A stretch of DNA of 64,000 nucleotides from Microglena sp. YARC (taxonomy: Eukaryota; Chlorophyta; Chlorophyceae; Chlamydomonadales; Chlamydomonadaceae), in contig CM039466.1 of the NCBI GenBank assembly GCA_022414725.1, positions 13,551,366 to 13,615,365 on the forward strand. Reading direction: 5' to 3'. Both the position numbers and the translations under genes were made by a program. Shown one piece after another: positions 1 to 12,286 of this stretch. Each line of letters begins with the position of its first letter. Position 1 is the stretch's first letter. The notes below the pieces were generated by a model. That model had not been told where the DNA came from. It did no database searches and saw only the letters and a program-made list of their open reading frames with translations.

Positions 1-780
1 TATCCCCCCAATGCTTCCCTGCGGCACACCCACATTTTCCCTTTCGTGCCTTTGGGTCTGTTGGGCAGTGGTGTCTAGGGGTTCGGACCATATATCAGGT
101 AGGTTGATTCCTCCCCACCCCGATGCACGGTGCATGACAGGTTCAGTCTTGGTGGGGTAGATGGGGTGTGGGTTACTCGTGATAGTGGCTTCTGGGCGTG
201 CAAAGCCCCTTGTGCCGGCCAGGTTCTCGACCGACACCTAATCATCAGAATATGCCTAGTCATGCAGACTATACTCTTTAACCCTTATCATACGGAATAG
301 TCATCTCCTACGGAATAGCACGACGACACCTATTCATGCGGTCATTCCTAGACATACAGACTTAACTTTCTAAACCTATTTAAGTAGATTATCAGGGTCC
401 AAAGCAGATTAGCAACCCTGGCTTATCAACCTACAAGGCTAATACAGCCAGTCATCAATAGGCCTTAAATATCAACTATAGAGGCAGGCTAGAGAGGTTA
501 ATACATCAGGTTAAAATGAGAGGGTTGATGAAAACGCATCAACCTAGTAAATACAAAAAAGATGACGTCTGGAGGGGAGTGGTGTTCAGGGGACCCTCCC
601 GTACGCCGCAGCTGGGGAAAGGCACCATGGCAGACATAGTTAGTGTCACCCTCCAGGGGGTAAGGACTCCTTCATGCAACGTGTGGCAAGTATGCATGCC
701 TATGTATACGACTCAATAGATTCTCTGTGCATCCTGGTTACAAGTATTTTCCCTGATAAATTGTTAGTGAAGTTGGTACA
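1..780. other. Intergenic, nothing recognised
   Basis: Both strands carry only short open frames with no recognisable domain. There is no clear tandem repeat, LTR end or RNA gene. The right edge adjoins the stop codon of the minus-strand repeat protein, so part of this stretch would be its 3' untranslated region and downstream DNA. Confidence 0.4.
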
Positions 781-2001
781 TCATGTAGAACATATCGTAG
801 CCCCATGTTCCATGCCTGTATACGTTACGCGATCGATTGTGATGACGTGGTCCCAATTGAAGTGGTACTGCGCTATGGTGGCCTTAGGCGTCGTGATGCG
901 GTGCCGGTACGTCTTTCCCTCGCTGTTCACCTGCACCAGGTGGATGTGGCCTTTGAAGTTGACTAAGTACGCGCCTAGCAGCGAGGGGCCCACCCCGCCA
1001 TTCACTCTCAGCTCCTCATCGCTTTTGACGTGCAGAGTGTCTGTCTTGCCAAGGGTCACATTCTGGAACAGCATGCGGAACGCGGTAGGGTTAGGGATGT
1101 GGCGTAGGCTTCCATGTAGCCTCAAGTACACCTTGCCGTTGCGCTGGTCATGCACAAAGGCGCCCTCTGAAGCGCTTACTGCTGGAGGAGGAGAACATAT
1201 CGTAGCCCCATGTTCCATGCCTGTATAAGTTGGGCGATCGATTGTGGTGACTTGGTGCCAATTGAAGTGGTACTGCCCCATGGCCTTGGGCGTCGTGATG
1301 TGGTGCCGGTACCTCTTTCCCTCGCTGTCCACCTCCACCAGGTGGATATCGCCTTCGAAGTTGACTAAGTACGCGCCTAGCAGCGAGGGGCCCACCCCGC
1401 CATTCACTCTCAGCTCCTCATTGCTTTTGACGTGCAGAGTGTCTGTCTTGCCAACCCTTAGGGTCACATTCTGAAACAGCATGCAAAACGCGGTAGGGTT
1501 GGGGATGTGGCGTAGGCTTCCATGTAGCCTCAAGTACACCTTGCCACTGCGCTGGTCATGCACAAAGGCGCCCTTTGAAGCGCATACTGCAGGAGGAGGA
1601 GAACATATCGTAGCCCCATGTTCCATGCCCGTATACATTCCATGATCGATTGTGGTGACTTGGTCCCAATTGAAGTGGTACTGTGCCATGGCCTTGGGCG
1701 ACGTGATGTGGTGCCGGTACGTCCTTCCCTCGCTGCCCACCTGCACCAGGTGGATGAGGCCTTGGAAGTTGACTAAGTACGCGCCTTGCATCGAGGGGCC
1801 CACCCCGCCATTCACTCTCAGCTCCTCGTCGCTATTAACGAGCAGAGTGTCCGTCTTGCCGAGGGTCACATCCTGGAACAGCATGCGAAACGCGGTAGGG
1901 TTGGGGATGTGGCGCAGGCTTCCATGTAGCCTCAAGTACACCTTGCCGTTGCGCTGGTCATGCACGAAGGCGCCCTCTGAAGCGCATACATTGGTAGTCA
2001 T
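781..2001 (-). CDS. Triple-repeat protein with IPxPxxF / ITSPxA motifs
   Basis: A 406-residue intronless frame made of three tandem repeats of about 135 residues; the DNA periods are 405 and 408 bp (landmarks at 788, 1193 and 1601). Each repeat has two half-repeats. The first carries KVYLRLHGSLRHIPNPTAF and the second carries a GAYLVNF start followed by RHHIT-P-A and FNWDQV. The pattern 'YL...G..RHI.(N/S)P..(F/M)...F.W..V' resembles short repeats that I know from bacterial secreted or surface proteins, where half-repeats end in a GATI-like turn as here (MEHGATICS). No signal peptide or membrane segment is visible. The start is the first Met after an in-frame upstream stop. The function is unknown; secreted binding repeats are one possibility. 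It is the only frame in the window that does not look like mobile DNA. A bacterial origin is an inference. Confidence 0.6.
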   Translation of the reverse strand: MTTNVCASEGAFVHDQRNGKVYLRLHGSLRHIPNPTAFRMLFQDVTLGKTDTLLVNSDEELRVNGGVGPSMQGAYLVNFQGLIHLVQVGSEGRTYRHHITSPKAMAQYHFNWDQVTTIDHGMYTGMEHGATICSPPPAVCASKGAFVHDQRSGKVYLRLHGSLRHIPNPTAFCMLFQNVTLRVGKTDTLHVKSNEELRVNGGVGPSLLGAYLVNFEGDIHLVEVDSEGKRYRHHITTPKAMGQYHFNWHQVTTIDRPTYTGMEHGATICSPPPAVSASEGAFVHDQRNGKVYLRLHGSLRHIPNPTAFRMLFQNVTLGKTDTLHVKSDEELRVNGGVGPSLLGAYLVNFKGHIHLVQVNSEGKTYRHRITTPKATIAQYHFNWDHVITIDRVTYTGMEHGATICST

Positions 2002-2010
2002 TGTAGAAGC

Positions 2011-2020
2011 TGTTATATAG
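2011..2020 (-). promoter_or_regulatory. Possible TATA box
   Basis: The minus strand reads CTATATAAC, and the TATATA core ends about 11 bases before the ATG at 2001. This is close for a TATA box because transcription would then start near or inside the coding region. It may be chance, or the first exon may be differently placed. Confidence 0.2.
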
Positions 2021-5000
2021 AGAATTGTGTATTGTTACAGTGAGAGAGTGTGCAGGTTGAGAAGAGAAATAAAGAACTATAAGACTAAGAGGGCAAGCAA
2101 CTGTAAGACTAGACAAGTGCTAACTTTAGGGTTTGGCCATGGATGAGGGAAATAGTTTCTGGGAAAGTATGATAATGGTTTCCGTTACATACGCAGGTGG
2201 GAGCTTGCTCATATAGTACATGCATGAGCTATGGTAGGTTATACCTGTCGGCCGTGACAACCAGGTCAGGTTATACGGCAGCTGTGTGGAAGGTACCCAT
2301 ATGAAAAGAAATCTCAATATATTTTTGAAGAAGGGACTACCTACCCCAATTAAAATGTCCGTCAGTCCGTTAGTCACAAAACAACATTTTTCAGTTTTCA
2401 TAAAAAACAAAAACGTGAACATTTTATGACTTATACCGTACGCGCCTTAAGTATTGGCAAGATTAAGTATTGGCAAATTTCATTTCCCCCTAAAAGTGGG
2501 TCCCAGAAAAGCATGGCAAAACTAACTTAACAAAGAGGTCTGTAGCTTTGACTGACTCAAGCTCAGACCTGTGATCCAGTTGGCAAATCGTATTTTTGCT
2601 TAAATGTTATTGTTCCATTTCCTTGTTTCATGTTTACCAAGTAGTCTGCCCAAACTTGCTGTAAAAGCATGTAACAATTCAAATCAGGAGCATGAAAATT
2701 GCTGGGGCTTAGTAGCCAGATCGTTGCATGGCTCTAGCCAGCCAAATTGCTGAATTGAACCAACTTCAAGGCGCATACAGTATCTATTATAAAACCTATA
2801 TTTACCGGACATATTCTCATAAGAGCACATATCAGCATCGCAATTGACAAAAAGGAGCTAAGTTTTTTTGGCCATTCCCTATCATTAACGGGTTTCATTT
2901 TTCAACATTTCAAATTTGTACCATCCAAACATGTGAGCAGACATAGGTTTGCGAGCAGAATTATAGTCAAAAATTCGAGGCGAAAACACATAAACATCAC
3001 AATCGACAGCATTCCCCTTGGGCACTTCAGCCATTATTAGCACACGGAGCTCACCTCAGGGCCGTGCTTGGGGTGGGCAGGGGCAAGCCACGCCAACTAC
3101 CGTTGGAAATGAATCGCGAAAAATGGAATCGCAGGTCGCGGGTTGGAATCTCACTGGGACCAAACTGTCGCTTAAAAAAAGTCACAATTACGTCATGTAA
3201 CCATAAAACCATATTCGTGCATGAATTACAAGACCATACATGCTCACATAATATGCATGGGACCACATATGCGCCTACGCCAAAAACACATTCTTCACAT
3301 GTATGGGGTGCTAGCGTTTCCAAATACCTACTTTGATCATCGATACCTCACGGCACACTTCGAATCAGGCTGCAGCCAACATGTAAGCCTACTCACCTAC
3401 CATATATGAGCAATGCAGATTGCCAAAACAAATTATATCATTATCCAATTAAATCCGATTAGATCAAGTCAAATCAAATGATGTCAAAATATATGAAATT
3501 AAATCAAATTAAATTCATTATGAATTAAAAAAAATCATTCGGGACGCGCCTCCAGGCGCCCTCAATACTAGGGGTACTTCCACACGTGCACAATGCTACG
3601 GACATAGCATAACAGAGAGGGAGTCGGTTTAAATTTCCCTTGCTTTGGCTACGAGCCTTTGCTTTGGATACGAGCAGCCTGGTATTTATCTTATTAAGTT
3701 ATCTGTTTCTTCCCCCTTGATCCTGTCTGGATCATGATAAGTTCGGTAAGCAAGAAAAAATCTTCTGCGGGGAGATCTTTCGCACCCAATACATGCTACC
3801 GCCCGTCTACTACCGGCCATGCTGATTTATTTGCAAGGAGGATCATTTGTATTACAATCCATTGGTAGCCTCGCTCATGGGCTAAAAGATTAAAAAAAAC
3901 TGCGAGAATAGCGATACCATAAAGCTCAATGTTACCTCACAACGCCTACTATTATTATTATTTACTACTACTTCTACCTCGAAGCCTTTTCTGCCGCAAA
4001 TTTACAACACCTACGTATAGAATACTCGCAATCAACAGGCGCCCTCACCTTGAATATACAATTTTCCTAGTGATAATATTTTTTACTGCCGAAGACGGCG
4101 AGCAGCCAAATTGCTGGCTGGAGCTACGTCCCGGTAACCAAGTTCAAGTTCAAGTTCCTGAATAGACAATAGCAATCCTATGTCACCTGGCCGCTTGGTG
4201 AACAAATTAAGGTTTGTAAAAGTGGCAAGTGCTGCAAGTTGCGCAGTCGAAGACGAGTAGAGCCGTCGAGGGATACAATTCAGCTCCAATGTGTATTGAA
4301 CGAAACATGTGGAAAGTGTATGCCACGATCATGCTATTCTTGGCCTAGTAAATCTAGTCATCGTAGGTTCGAGTGTTTGATGTTTGATGTTTGACGTTTT
4401 TTTTACCGCCCATTATCACTGGTGGATGAAACCAACAGTTACAGCCGTCTGATGGAAGGTAAATTGGCTACCGCCCCTTCGCCGTTTTCATCGCGTTTGA
4501 TGGCATATTGGACCCAATGGTTCGACGTGGGCTGTGACATGCGTCCCACGTCACCCGACGCGGCACCTTCACGTTCTGATGGGTGACATGTCTGGTAATC
4601 GCCCTCAATACTTACCGGTCATTGGGGGTCGAGTACGACGTGTACGTGGTCGGGTACTGGTAGTCCCTACCTCCGCCCAGACATCAGAAAATAATGGAAA
4701 AATTACATTGGAAAATTGGAAAGCATTACGGTGTTCGTCTGAGTTATCATTTTCTTGATGATTTCCTTAGAAGTCAAGTTCATGTGAGCACTCTGATATT
4801 GGACTCATCGTGAAGACACACAGATAACCGGTTGATGGGGTTTGCTTTGATTGTTCGGGTGCGGAGTTTTTCATCCGCGTTAAAAAGAGCTTGTTTGATA
4901 CATCTCAACCAGTTAGGGGATCAAACCCAATTGTGGACGGAAGTACGACAACAAGGGCGTGACCGCCCTTGTGTTGGATCGGACCAATTGGACCAAGGGA

Positions 5001-5432
5001 TCCGCTGGGGATGGGGATGGCCGGATAGGTAGCCCCCCTGTAAGTAGGGTTGTTTTGTGTGAGGTGTGCGGTGTGTCTAACCTTGTTGCTGCCCTCGTGG
5101 CTGTTCTTGCGAAATGTGTGTCTCTTATACCGCGCTTTGGTACACAGTCGCGCGTTACCACATAAACTGGGGCTGTGCACCCTTCGACAGTGACTAGGCA
5201 GTCTTCTTCGGGATGACTGCCGAATTCAAACGTCAAGTGGTTCGGGGCGCAGTTTGACTTAAATCTACCTGGAAGACGAGGTGACGTGACTGAAAATACA
5301 ACTTGTCTGAAAGTTGCTTCGAGTCGGAGAAGAGGTGTCTGTATTTGCGAGTTTATCGAGCTGCCTGCCGTTTGCAAACGTCAGTTGGTGCGGTCTAAAT
5401 GCACTTTGTAGGGCGAACCCTTAGGTTCCCTA
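2021..5432. other. Non-coding stretch, no gene seen
   Basis: About 3.4 kb with no frame above about 100 codons and no recognisable domain. It holds an AT-rich patch with repeated AAATCAAAT-like words at 3430-3540, three copies of a GTTTGAT heptamer near 4376-4400, and a box-B-like word near 3140 (GGTTGGAATC) that might be the end of an old tRNA-derived SINE. None of these is strong enough for its own call. Confidence 0.35.
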
Positions 5433-5505
5433 GCGCATCCGTTTGGCGCACCCGTTTGGCGCACCCGTTTGGCGCACCCGTTTGGCGCATCCGTTTGGCG
5501 CACCC
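5433..5505. repeat. 13-bp tandem repeat, about 5 copies
   Basis: The unit GTTTGGCGCACCC starts at 5441, 5454, 5467, 5480 and 5493, with one base change in the last intervals. It is a short minisatellite with no evident coding role. Confidence 0.85.
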
Positions 5506-6901
5506 GGCAGTACGCCTGATGTACCGAAGTCACTACCCATGGAGGGGCGGTAACGAACCGATGGTGGGTCTTTCCCCACAGATCTTACCTACAGCCATCT
5601 GCACTTTCTCGATGGCCGCATCATTCGGTATGGCGATGAAACGACGGAGCCCAAGAGCCGCGGTGACCTGCGAGTTTGGGGATTCATTCGCCATCGTCAG
5701 ATCTGAGAATTCAAAATGAAAAGGCGTCAGCTGCGTCTGTTACGAGCACGAGGCACGATTTGTTTGACGGGATGAATGCTTGAATTTTGTTCAGGGTTGT
5801 TGAGGACGCTGCGTCCTGCGTCGCAAACGCAACGTGGGGAGGATCCGTTGCGTCGCAGGACGTATCTTCAGTGGGTTGGGTGCGTCGCATGACGCAGGCT
5901 ATGGCGGGCTATGGGTCGGTTCCGGGTCGGTCTCAGGACGTAGGCTGTACAATTTGTTGCGTCTCAGAACGCAGATCTGGGGGGAACTCACGAACAACCA
6001 TGATGCTATTGCCACTGCCCAAGATGGTGAGTAGCCTCCCCTGAATCCATGACGATGAAACAACGGAGCCTAGGGCCGGTGTGTCCTAAGTTTTGGGATT
6101 CAGGCGGAAAGGGCAAAACAAAGTGAAATACCCCACCCCCAAAAAGTGTTCAGACACCCCTGGGCAGACCGCCACCCACCCCCCAGCTCCGGAACACACT
6201 CTATAGCCATCTCAGCTACCACTTAGTGTTCTGGTGTCTAATTACGCTCATGTTGCAGGTTTTTCAAAGGCCTTTTAAAACCCTTTGTTTTTACAGGCGT
6301 TGGTCTCGTGGCCATTGGGAATGTTAGAAAAATGGGAAATCATCATCATCAAAGTTACATTGTTTGGTGGGGCGCGGGGACTTTGGAGTTAGGACCCCTT
6401 GGCCCCTAATCTGCCCACCCTCAAAACTGGAGTGTCTTCGACCATTACTAATTTGTGCATGTAACAGTCCAGAGGTAGCCAAATAGGCTTAATGGACCAG
6501 CCTAACCTCCATACAAACAAAGATTAGCGCGATCTCGAGCACGACAAGGAATATACAAATAATCACACATGTGCCCACCCTTCAAAACTAGGGGGGGTCT
6601 TTAATCATCACCAATATGTCTATGTTACAGTCTAAGGGTAGCAGGAATCCTCCCTCAGCATTTCAGCAAGGAAAATAAAATGTGAAATGTATACCGGTAT
6701 GCAAACCACAGTGCAAACTCGATGCATAACACTATGGTCATGGGGCAGTAGAGTAGTAGACAGCATACGTGGTGGATCTCTCCCAAATAGCATATTTGGA
6801 CTGGTATTTAGTAGAGGAACACCCCAGTTCCACTCCCATGTCATTCTGAGGGATAGAACAAATGCCTGGAAAGTTTTGTACCGTATGTCAGTTTTCCCCC
6901 T
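5506..6901. other. Non-coding stretch with GACGCA-rich patch
   Basis: No supportable gene. Around 5800-5960 the words GCGTC and GACGC recur in both orientations, giving several small inverted repeats; a similar GACGCA-rich patch occurs at 17040-17150. The last bases (6897-6901, CCCCT) are the left target-site duplication of the next element. Confidence 0.35.
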
Positions 6902-7199
6902 TATCAGCTTGGATGACACTCCGGAGAGTGGACTTTGTGTGTGCAGCACGCCAATCTATAAATGCGGAGACGAGAATAAGTTACAAGCACAGGAGACCCA
7001 TTAAGGGGCACCAGTGGAGGAAAGGGGGCGGTAGCCTGGAACCTGATCAGGGTACAGGCTAGACAGCGCGTGTCAGAAGAACCGATGACGCAGTCAACAG
7101 GAAGCTGGCATAGTACTGTCAGGACCGATAGTTCTAAGGGAGTACACAAGGAGTCACCAAGACATAAAACAAGCGAGAGCACCGCTATTCATGCTGATA
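6902..7199 (-). repeat. Element D 3' LTR (left)
   Basis: Left copy of the 298-bp direct repeat, with 7-bp inverted ends TATCAGC and GCTGATA. On the minus strand this is the downstream LTR, preceded by the purine-rich tract at 7200-7207. Confidence 0.85.
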
Positions 7200-10100
7200 C
7201 TCCACCTATGACGCAGGTGACATACAATACTAGTACTCCACCTATGGCACTGGGGACATAGAACCATAAACTGGTAGGAAACAAAAATTATTAAGGAACG
7301 GCGGAAAAACAGGAAACCAGAAGAAAGCCTCGTCTAAAATAAAAGGATGAGAAAGGATGAACCCAAAACCACTGTAGTACTCCGAAAATGTAGCAGCAAA
7401 AAACTTGGGTCATACCGAGCTGAGCTGAGACCAAAATGGAAATGTAACCATCCATGGTAAGCGCAAAAATACTATTCATCCAGAATAGTAGGCACCAAAC
7501 CAGAAAATCACAGGGAGGCCAAACAGAAATCAATCCTAATACCAAAGGAAGGGGAACAACGGTGACTGAAAGAACCGAGAACTTAACCTACAGAGAAGAC
7601 TGAAAAAATCGTATATCAAAGTTGGGGAACAACGGTATAGAAAACCCGATCCGGGAATAGGAACCTAACGCCAATCAATGATAACCAAAGAGACGGATTG
7701 AAATATCGTGTGAGAGCAGCACACGAGAGAATCAAAACCTAAAGGACGCAGACAAGAGGACACTAAAGACTACGATGGAAAAAAAAAAGGCGATGGAAAA
7801 ATCCACTACCTTAAAAACTATTCTTAGCATAGAATTCATGACTAGGTTGGGATGAAAAAACCATGATGAACTGGTTTCTTACCCAAAGATGGAAGTAAGA
7901 AGATTTATGAATGTTAATTATCATAAATCCCCAGTTACGGCACTAACTAAAACATTCTAGGAGGTGGGTATCGCACCGCAAAGAACTCATGCACTCAAGA
8001 CAAACCAAGCGCCTAACTAAAGCAAACCAAACTTGCAGCAACTGAAAAAATCCAAAGGATGCGAAGTTAAAATTTTCAAGAAACTTGTAACCAACAAAGG
8101 AAACACAGTTCAATGAACAATAGAAGGGTAGATGTACAACCATAATACATAAAACCTATTGTCCACCTGAAAAATAGTAAACGCATAAAAAGGACTTCAA
8201 AGAATTTATTGCAAAGGATGGACTGAAAGGGCGCTTGAAATACACTCGGAAAACAAGAAAGAGGTGAGCGGCGGTACATCTGCAAGTACAACTGCAAGAT
8301 TACCCAGCCCACCAATTCACAGTAAAATCCGAAGGGAAACAACTACTACACTCCACAAAAAGTTCTAATCACGTGAGGGGCTGGTGATTGAAAAACAGTG
8401 TGGAGTAAAAAGAAATAGCTAATCTATGATGAGCTCCACCGAATGAACCATCTGCCTATGGAACTAAGAGTCAGAAACCATCAAGACGCTATAACGGTGG
8501 TCTGAATTAAGTACCACCTTCCACCAAAACCAAGAAAGACAGCTGAAAGGAAGCTGCCTAAACAAAGCGTCGTAACGCTCCACCAATCTAGACTACCCTA
8601 TAAGTCAGTCTAGGAGGTGCTGAGGAATAGGCACTCACACATAGGGCCATGTTAACCTACGTATGAGAACCAGCAGCACCTAAAACAATGAATCCTGGGT
8701 TGACTGTAACACCCCAGCCATACGCAGTATCAAGCTAGACCAGTGTTCAAGATCATCACTTACCCATTCGGCAAACGGCTACATCATCACATGGGCTTGA
8801 CCCGAGTAATCCACCAGGGACGACAGGAGGCGTCGGAATTATCGACACCCGCGAGCCATCCGAGGTGGTCGGAGGTTGGCGACTATTAGTCAATGGACCT
8901 GATCCAGGTACCACTATGATCGAAGGCTGTCTAAATCCTAAAGCTTCACCGCTAAAACGTGGCACAGAGGAGGGCCTGGCGACCCCCTGAGATCCGGCTA
9001 AGATTATAGTTGGATATCCAACTCCCACCCGCCCTAAAACTTCACACACAATACAGCAAGATCAGGCCCTGGTCTAGAATGCAACAATGATACATCCCAG
9101 CCAGGCCAGCCAACAACAATTGGGGTTGTTAAAGGGCGTAGGGAATTACCGGTAACACATAACATATCACCGTTTGATGACAGGAGGGATGCAAGCGGGC
9201 ACGGGGACCCATACTAATGGGAGAACCCAGAAAGACAGTTTAGAACTGAACTGGAGATAGAGAGTACATCACTACTCACTACTAACTGGCGCAACATTGG
9301 AAACCCAAATATAATAACCCTTACTCACCAGGGAATACCCAACCAGTCTACCAAATAATGCCTTTCTAACTAGCTTGTTGCGTGACTGCCCAATACTAAG
9401 ATTACATAGCAAGGGCAACCAAACAAACGCAACAACGACACATCAGGTGCAACCCCAAAGAAAAGCTCCGAAGGAGTCTTGTCTCCCTAGATGAACACGC
9501 GATTGCAAAGATAACACACTAGCACCATGCTGAGCAGTGTCATCATCAACAACTCATGCATGCCCCAACTAATCGAGATCAACCATGCCTCTATACCACT
9601 TAACTAAAAATTCCTAAGCCCTATCAGAACTCAAACACTTGAACTCAAACTCACGTAGCTAAGGCATACACCTAAGGGGGGAACCAGGGGCACGGGAAGA
9701 CACAGTAGTAACCTCTGTCGAACCACGGAACGCACCCAGGGGTCACAAGGAGCCTAAGAGAGAAAAATATCCACCAAGATATCATGCCAAAGATCCTCCA
9801 CGGCCGCTGGACTAGGGCCAGGACGGCGTCCACTGCGGCCTGTAGCATGGGCGAAGTCCGGCGCTGCGAGACCTGGGATCACAGAAGGTGGGGAAGCGTT
9901 AGGTCGAAGTCGAGATTTGAGGTATGGGAAAAAGGAGACGAGAATGACAGAAAATCGCACCAATGGCAGAAAATCGCAAATCGCAAGGGCAGAATTCGAA
10001 CATTTATCGCTAGGATGCGAAGAGCAGAGCCGAGGCATGTAAAGGTCCTAATATCCCGCCGTCGATGATCAGTCAATCTCAAGTCCCCCCCTCTATCGCT

Positions 10101-10834
10101 CGACTCACCCGGTTGGGGGGTAGAGGGAGCAGCACCCGTAGTGGTGCTGACCATACCCCCCTGCTTCCTACCACCTCCAGAATCTCCAGGTCCAGACGCG
10201 TAGGTCGTCCTCCTCTGGCGAATCCTACGGCAGTGCCGGCGATCCGCCAGTTTGATCGAAAAATTTCTCCAGAAGGTAGCACAAAGCCACTAGAGCGCAA
10301 GCTCATGCCAGGAGCCGACCGTCGGCTGGGCAGAGCAAAGGGGGCAAAGACGACGTAGACATCAGCAGGGAGCTTGGTCGGCTTGGCAACCTCCGGTATG
10401 CAGGCAGAGCCTCAAACACCGGAGAAAGGTTAGCGACGTCAAGGACGCGAGCAGACGAAGACGGGGTATCTCCACCGATGTCCAGGCTAGTCGCCGACTT
10501 GAGTCTGCACGTCACAGTCATCTACGACAGACGGGAGGAGGCGACAGACGGCAGGGGAGGAAAAAGAAGAGAAGATGGAGGAATGACCGGGGGGGGGTTA
10601 CTTCCACGATGGCGGAAGGACTCTCATGACCGCTAGCAGAGGCAGCTGGTGCACAAACGTCTAGCCAATCATCAAGAGGAGCCTTCCTCCGTTGGAAGGA
10701 TTGGTCGCAGCCATCGCTGAGAATGATACTGCGCATCCCGCGCGTCCAGGAAAGACCATCCATGTCATGTAGTTTCTCAAAATGGCGGGAGGTCCTCGCG
10801 GAAGTTGCATCGCAAAGCAGTGGTAGTAAATGAA
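7200..10834 (-). other. Element D interior, no gene
   Basis: No frame reaches 130 codons and none shows Gag, protease, reverse transcriptase or integrase motifs. The left third (7260-8650) is purine-rich on the plus strand. Around 9945-9985 the word AAAATCGCA recurs. Interiors of this kind are usual for large derivative elements that keep only cis-acting signals. Confidence 0.6.
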
Positions 10835-10847
10835 GGGCCGTATAACC
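10835..10847 (-). other. Primer-binding-site candidate, half tRNA-iMet type
   Basis: The minus strand reads GGTTATACGGCCC directly after the LTR. Copia-type elements primed by the 5' half of initiator tRNA-Met have GGTTATGGGCCC here, complementary to the anticodon arm. Eleven of these thirteen bases can be aligned by eye, allowing one inserted base. Confidence 0.55.
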
Positions 10848-11145
10848 TATCAGCTTGGATAACACTCCGGAGAGTGGACTTTGTGTGTGCAGCACGCCAA
10901 TCTATAAATGCGGAGACGAGAATAAGTTACAAGCACAGGAGACCCATTAAGGGGCACCAGTGGAGGAAAGGGGGCGGTAGCCTGGAACCTGATCAGGGTA
11001 CAGGCTAGACAGCGCGTGTCAGAAGAACCCATGACGCCGTCAACAGGAAGCTGACATAGTACTGTCAGGACCGATAGTTCTAAGGGAGTACACAAGGAGT
11101 CACCAAGACATAAAACAAGCGAGAGCACCGCTATTCATGCTGATA
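10848..11145 (-). repeat. Element D 5' LTR (right)
   Basis: Right copy of the 298-bp repeat. On the minus strand it is the upstream LTR, followed directly by the primer-site-like GGTTATACGG (10847 downward). It is about 98% identical to the left copy. Confidence 0.85.
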
Positions 11146-11406
11146 CCCCTCAACACCCACCCAGTCACCCATCCCCCACACTTTTGAGGCCCACAACTGA
11201 TTTCTACTGAGCCAAACGAGCTTTTTTCTACTGGAGCCAAATGAACAAATAATACCAATTTATTGATTCTCTCTGTGAGGCCTACACAACTGAACGATGC
11301 GGTCATACATTTTGTTTTTTGCCCCTGCGGCTTACTTAGAGGGGCATTTTGGGGGGCACTGTTTACACAAATCCAAATTTGGGTGTTACAATATATGTAG
11401 CGACCG

Positions 11407-11760
11407 GTGTAACGGTACAGAACCCTTCACGCGTATTCTGGTCCGTTAAGCGAGGCATACGGATACTCGGTACCCGTAATCCACGTTACATACGCACGTG
11501 AGACAGTACCATACCTATGTACTGCCTCATCGCTCTCACCACGCACGGTGAACACATAGACTCGAGCATCTCTAGACGAACCCTTCTACTCACTACGAAG
11601 ACGTTCACCTACGAGTTACTCTACATCCCTACCTAAGGTAAACGCTACTCCTGTTACTACTAGTCCCACGCATATAACCATACACGTAGTCCTAACCATA
11701 ACGTCATACGCAGCTAGTCCTAACCCCTCAGGCTGCTATAGAGCATCCTGTGCTGTTACA
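11407..11760 (+). repeat. Solo LTR of the Gypsy family
   Basis: A 354-bp sequence beginning TGTAAC and ending GTTACA, flanked on both sides by ACCGG (11402-11406 and 11761-11765). It aligns along its whole length with the Gypsy 3' LTR at 54943-55289, with visible divergence. A lone LTR with an intact target duplication is the product of recombination between the two LTRs of a former full element. Confidence 0.85.
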
Positions 11761-11828
11761 ACCGGCATATCATCTGATTTTGAACAAAGGGGAATATGAT
11801 ATAAATATATAATACAAACTGCACCATA

Positions 11829-12055
11829 TGTTATTGACTGATTTATATATCAGTCTCTGAGTCGGCATAATGCACACCGGTACCTTTTCCCTCCTGGTAC
11901 CGCGTTGCCTGCCGCCAGGCCACAGGCTAGCTGTGGCCTGCACGTGACTGCAGTACCCTGCAGTACACATCTCTATTCTATTATTGCGCCTGTTGCGCTT
12001 AATAGCATCTTCTCCTCTATCGAGCCTATGCCGTTGTAACAATCTTACATTCACA
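11829..12055 (+). repeat. Element A 5' LTR
   Basis: A 227-bp LTR with a hairpin at 11836-11855 (GACTGAT / ATCAGTC) just inside the TG end. A second hairpin follows, with an 8-bp stem GGCCACAG / CTGTGGCC and loop GCTAG. It differs from the 3' LTR at only a few positions. Confidence 0.9.
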
Positions 12056-12068
12056 GGTTATGTGCGCC
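12056..12068 (+). other. Primer-binding-site candidate of element A
   Basis: GGTTATGTGCGCC begins directly after the LTR. The first seven bases match the half initiator-tRNA-Met primer site of copia and Ty5-type elements; the rest matches only partly. The same sequence follows the 5' LTR of the minus copy. Confidence 0.5.
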
Positions 12069-12286
12069 ATCTTTAGACGCTAACGAAGAACAGCTGCTGA
12101 TCTCCGCGTTCGGAATCAGTTCCCCTCTGACTTGTCGAAGGCCCGAGTTTTAAATAAGCACCTGGACTCCCTGTGCGGATCCTACTTCCCGCTGCTCCGC
12201 CTGCCGCTTCCTACCAAGAATCCTTGGAGCTGCCACTGCGTCCTACGACTGGAACAAGCAAGAGCGACCACAAGTCACCAAAATCT

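Larger units (their letters stand above)
6902..11145 (-). mobile_element. Element D: LTR retrotransposon without coding capacity (LARD-like)
   Basis: Two direct repeats of 298 bp (6902-7199 and 10848-11145) bound 3.65 kb and are flanked by the 5-bp duplication CCCCT (6897-6901 and 11146-11150). The LTRs differ at only about five positions, so the insertion is young. The minus orientation follows from GGTTATACGGCCC directly inside the right LTR (a half-tRNA-Met-like primer site) and from the purine run AGGTGGAG next to the left LTR. The interior has only short frames in every phase, none with a retroelement domain. The LTR ends read TATCAGC...GCTGATA rather than TG...CA. This fits a non-autonomous derivative (LARD) mobilised by an unseen partner. 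Confidence 0.85.

Noticed and set aside
674..1228. Plus-strand frames at 674-1228, 1244-1474 and 1652-2020 that repeat one another
   Set aside because: They are the opposite strand of the triple-repeat protein; their mutual similarity comes from the DNA repeats.
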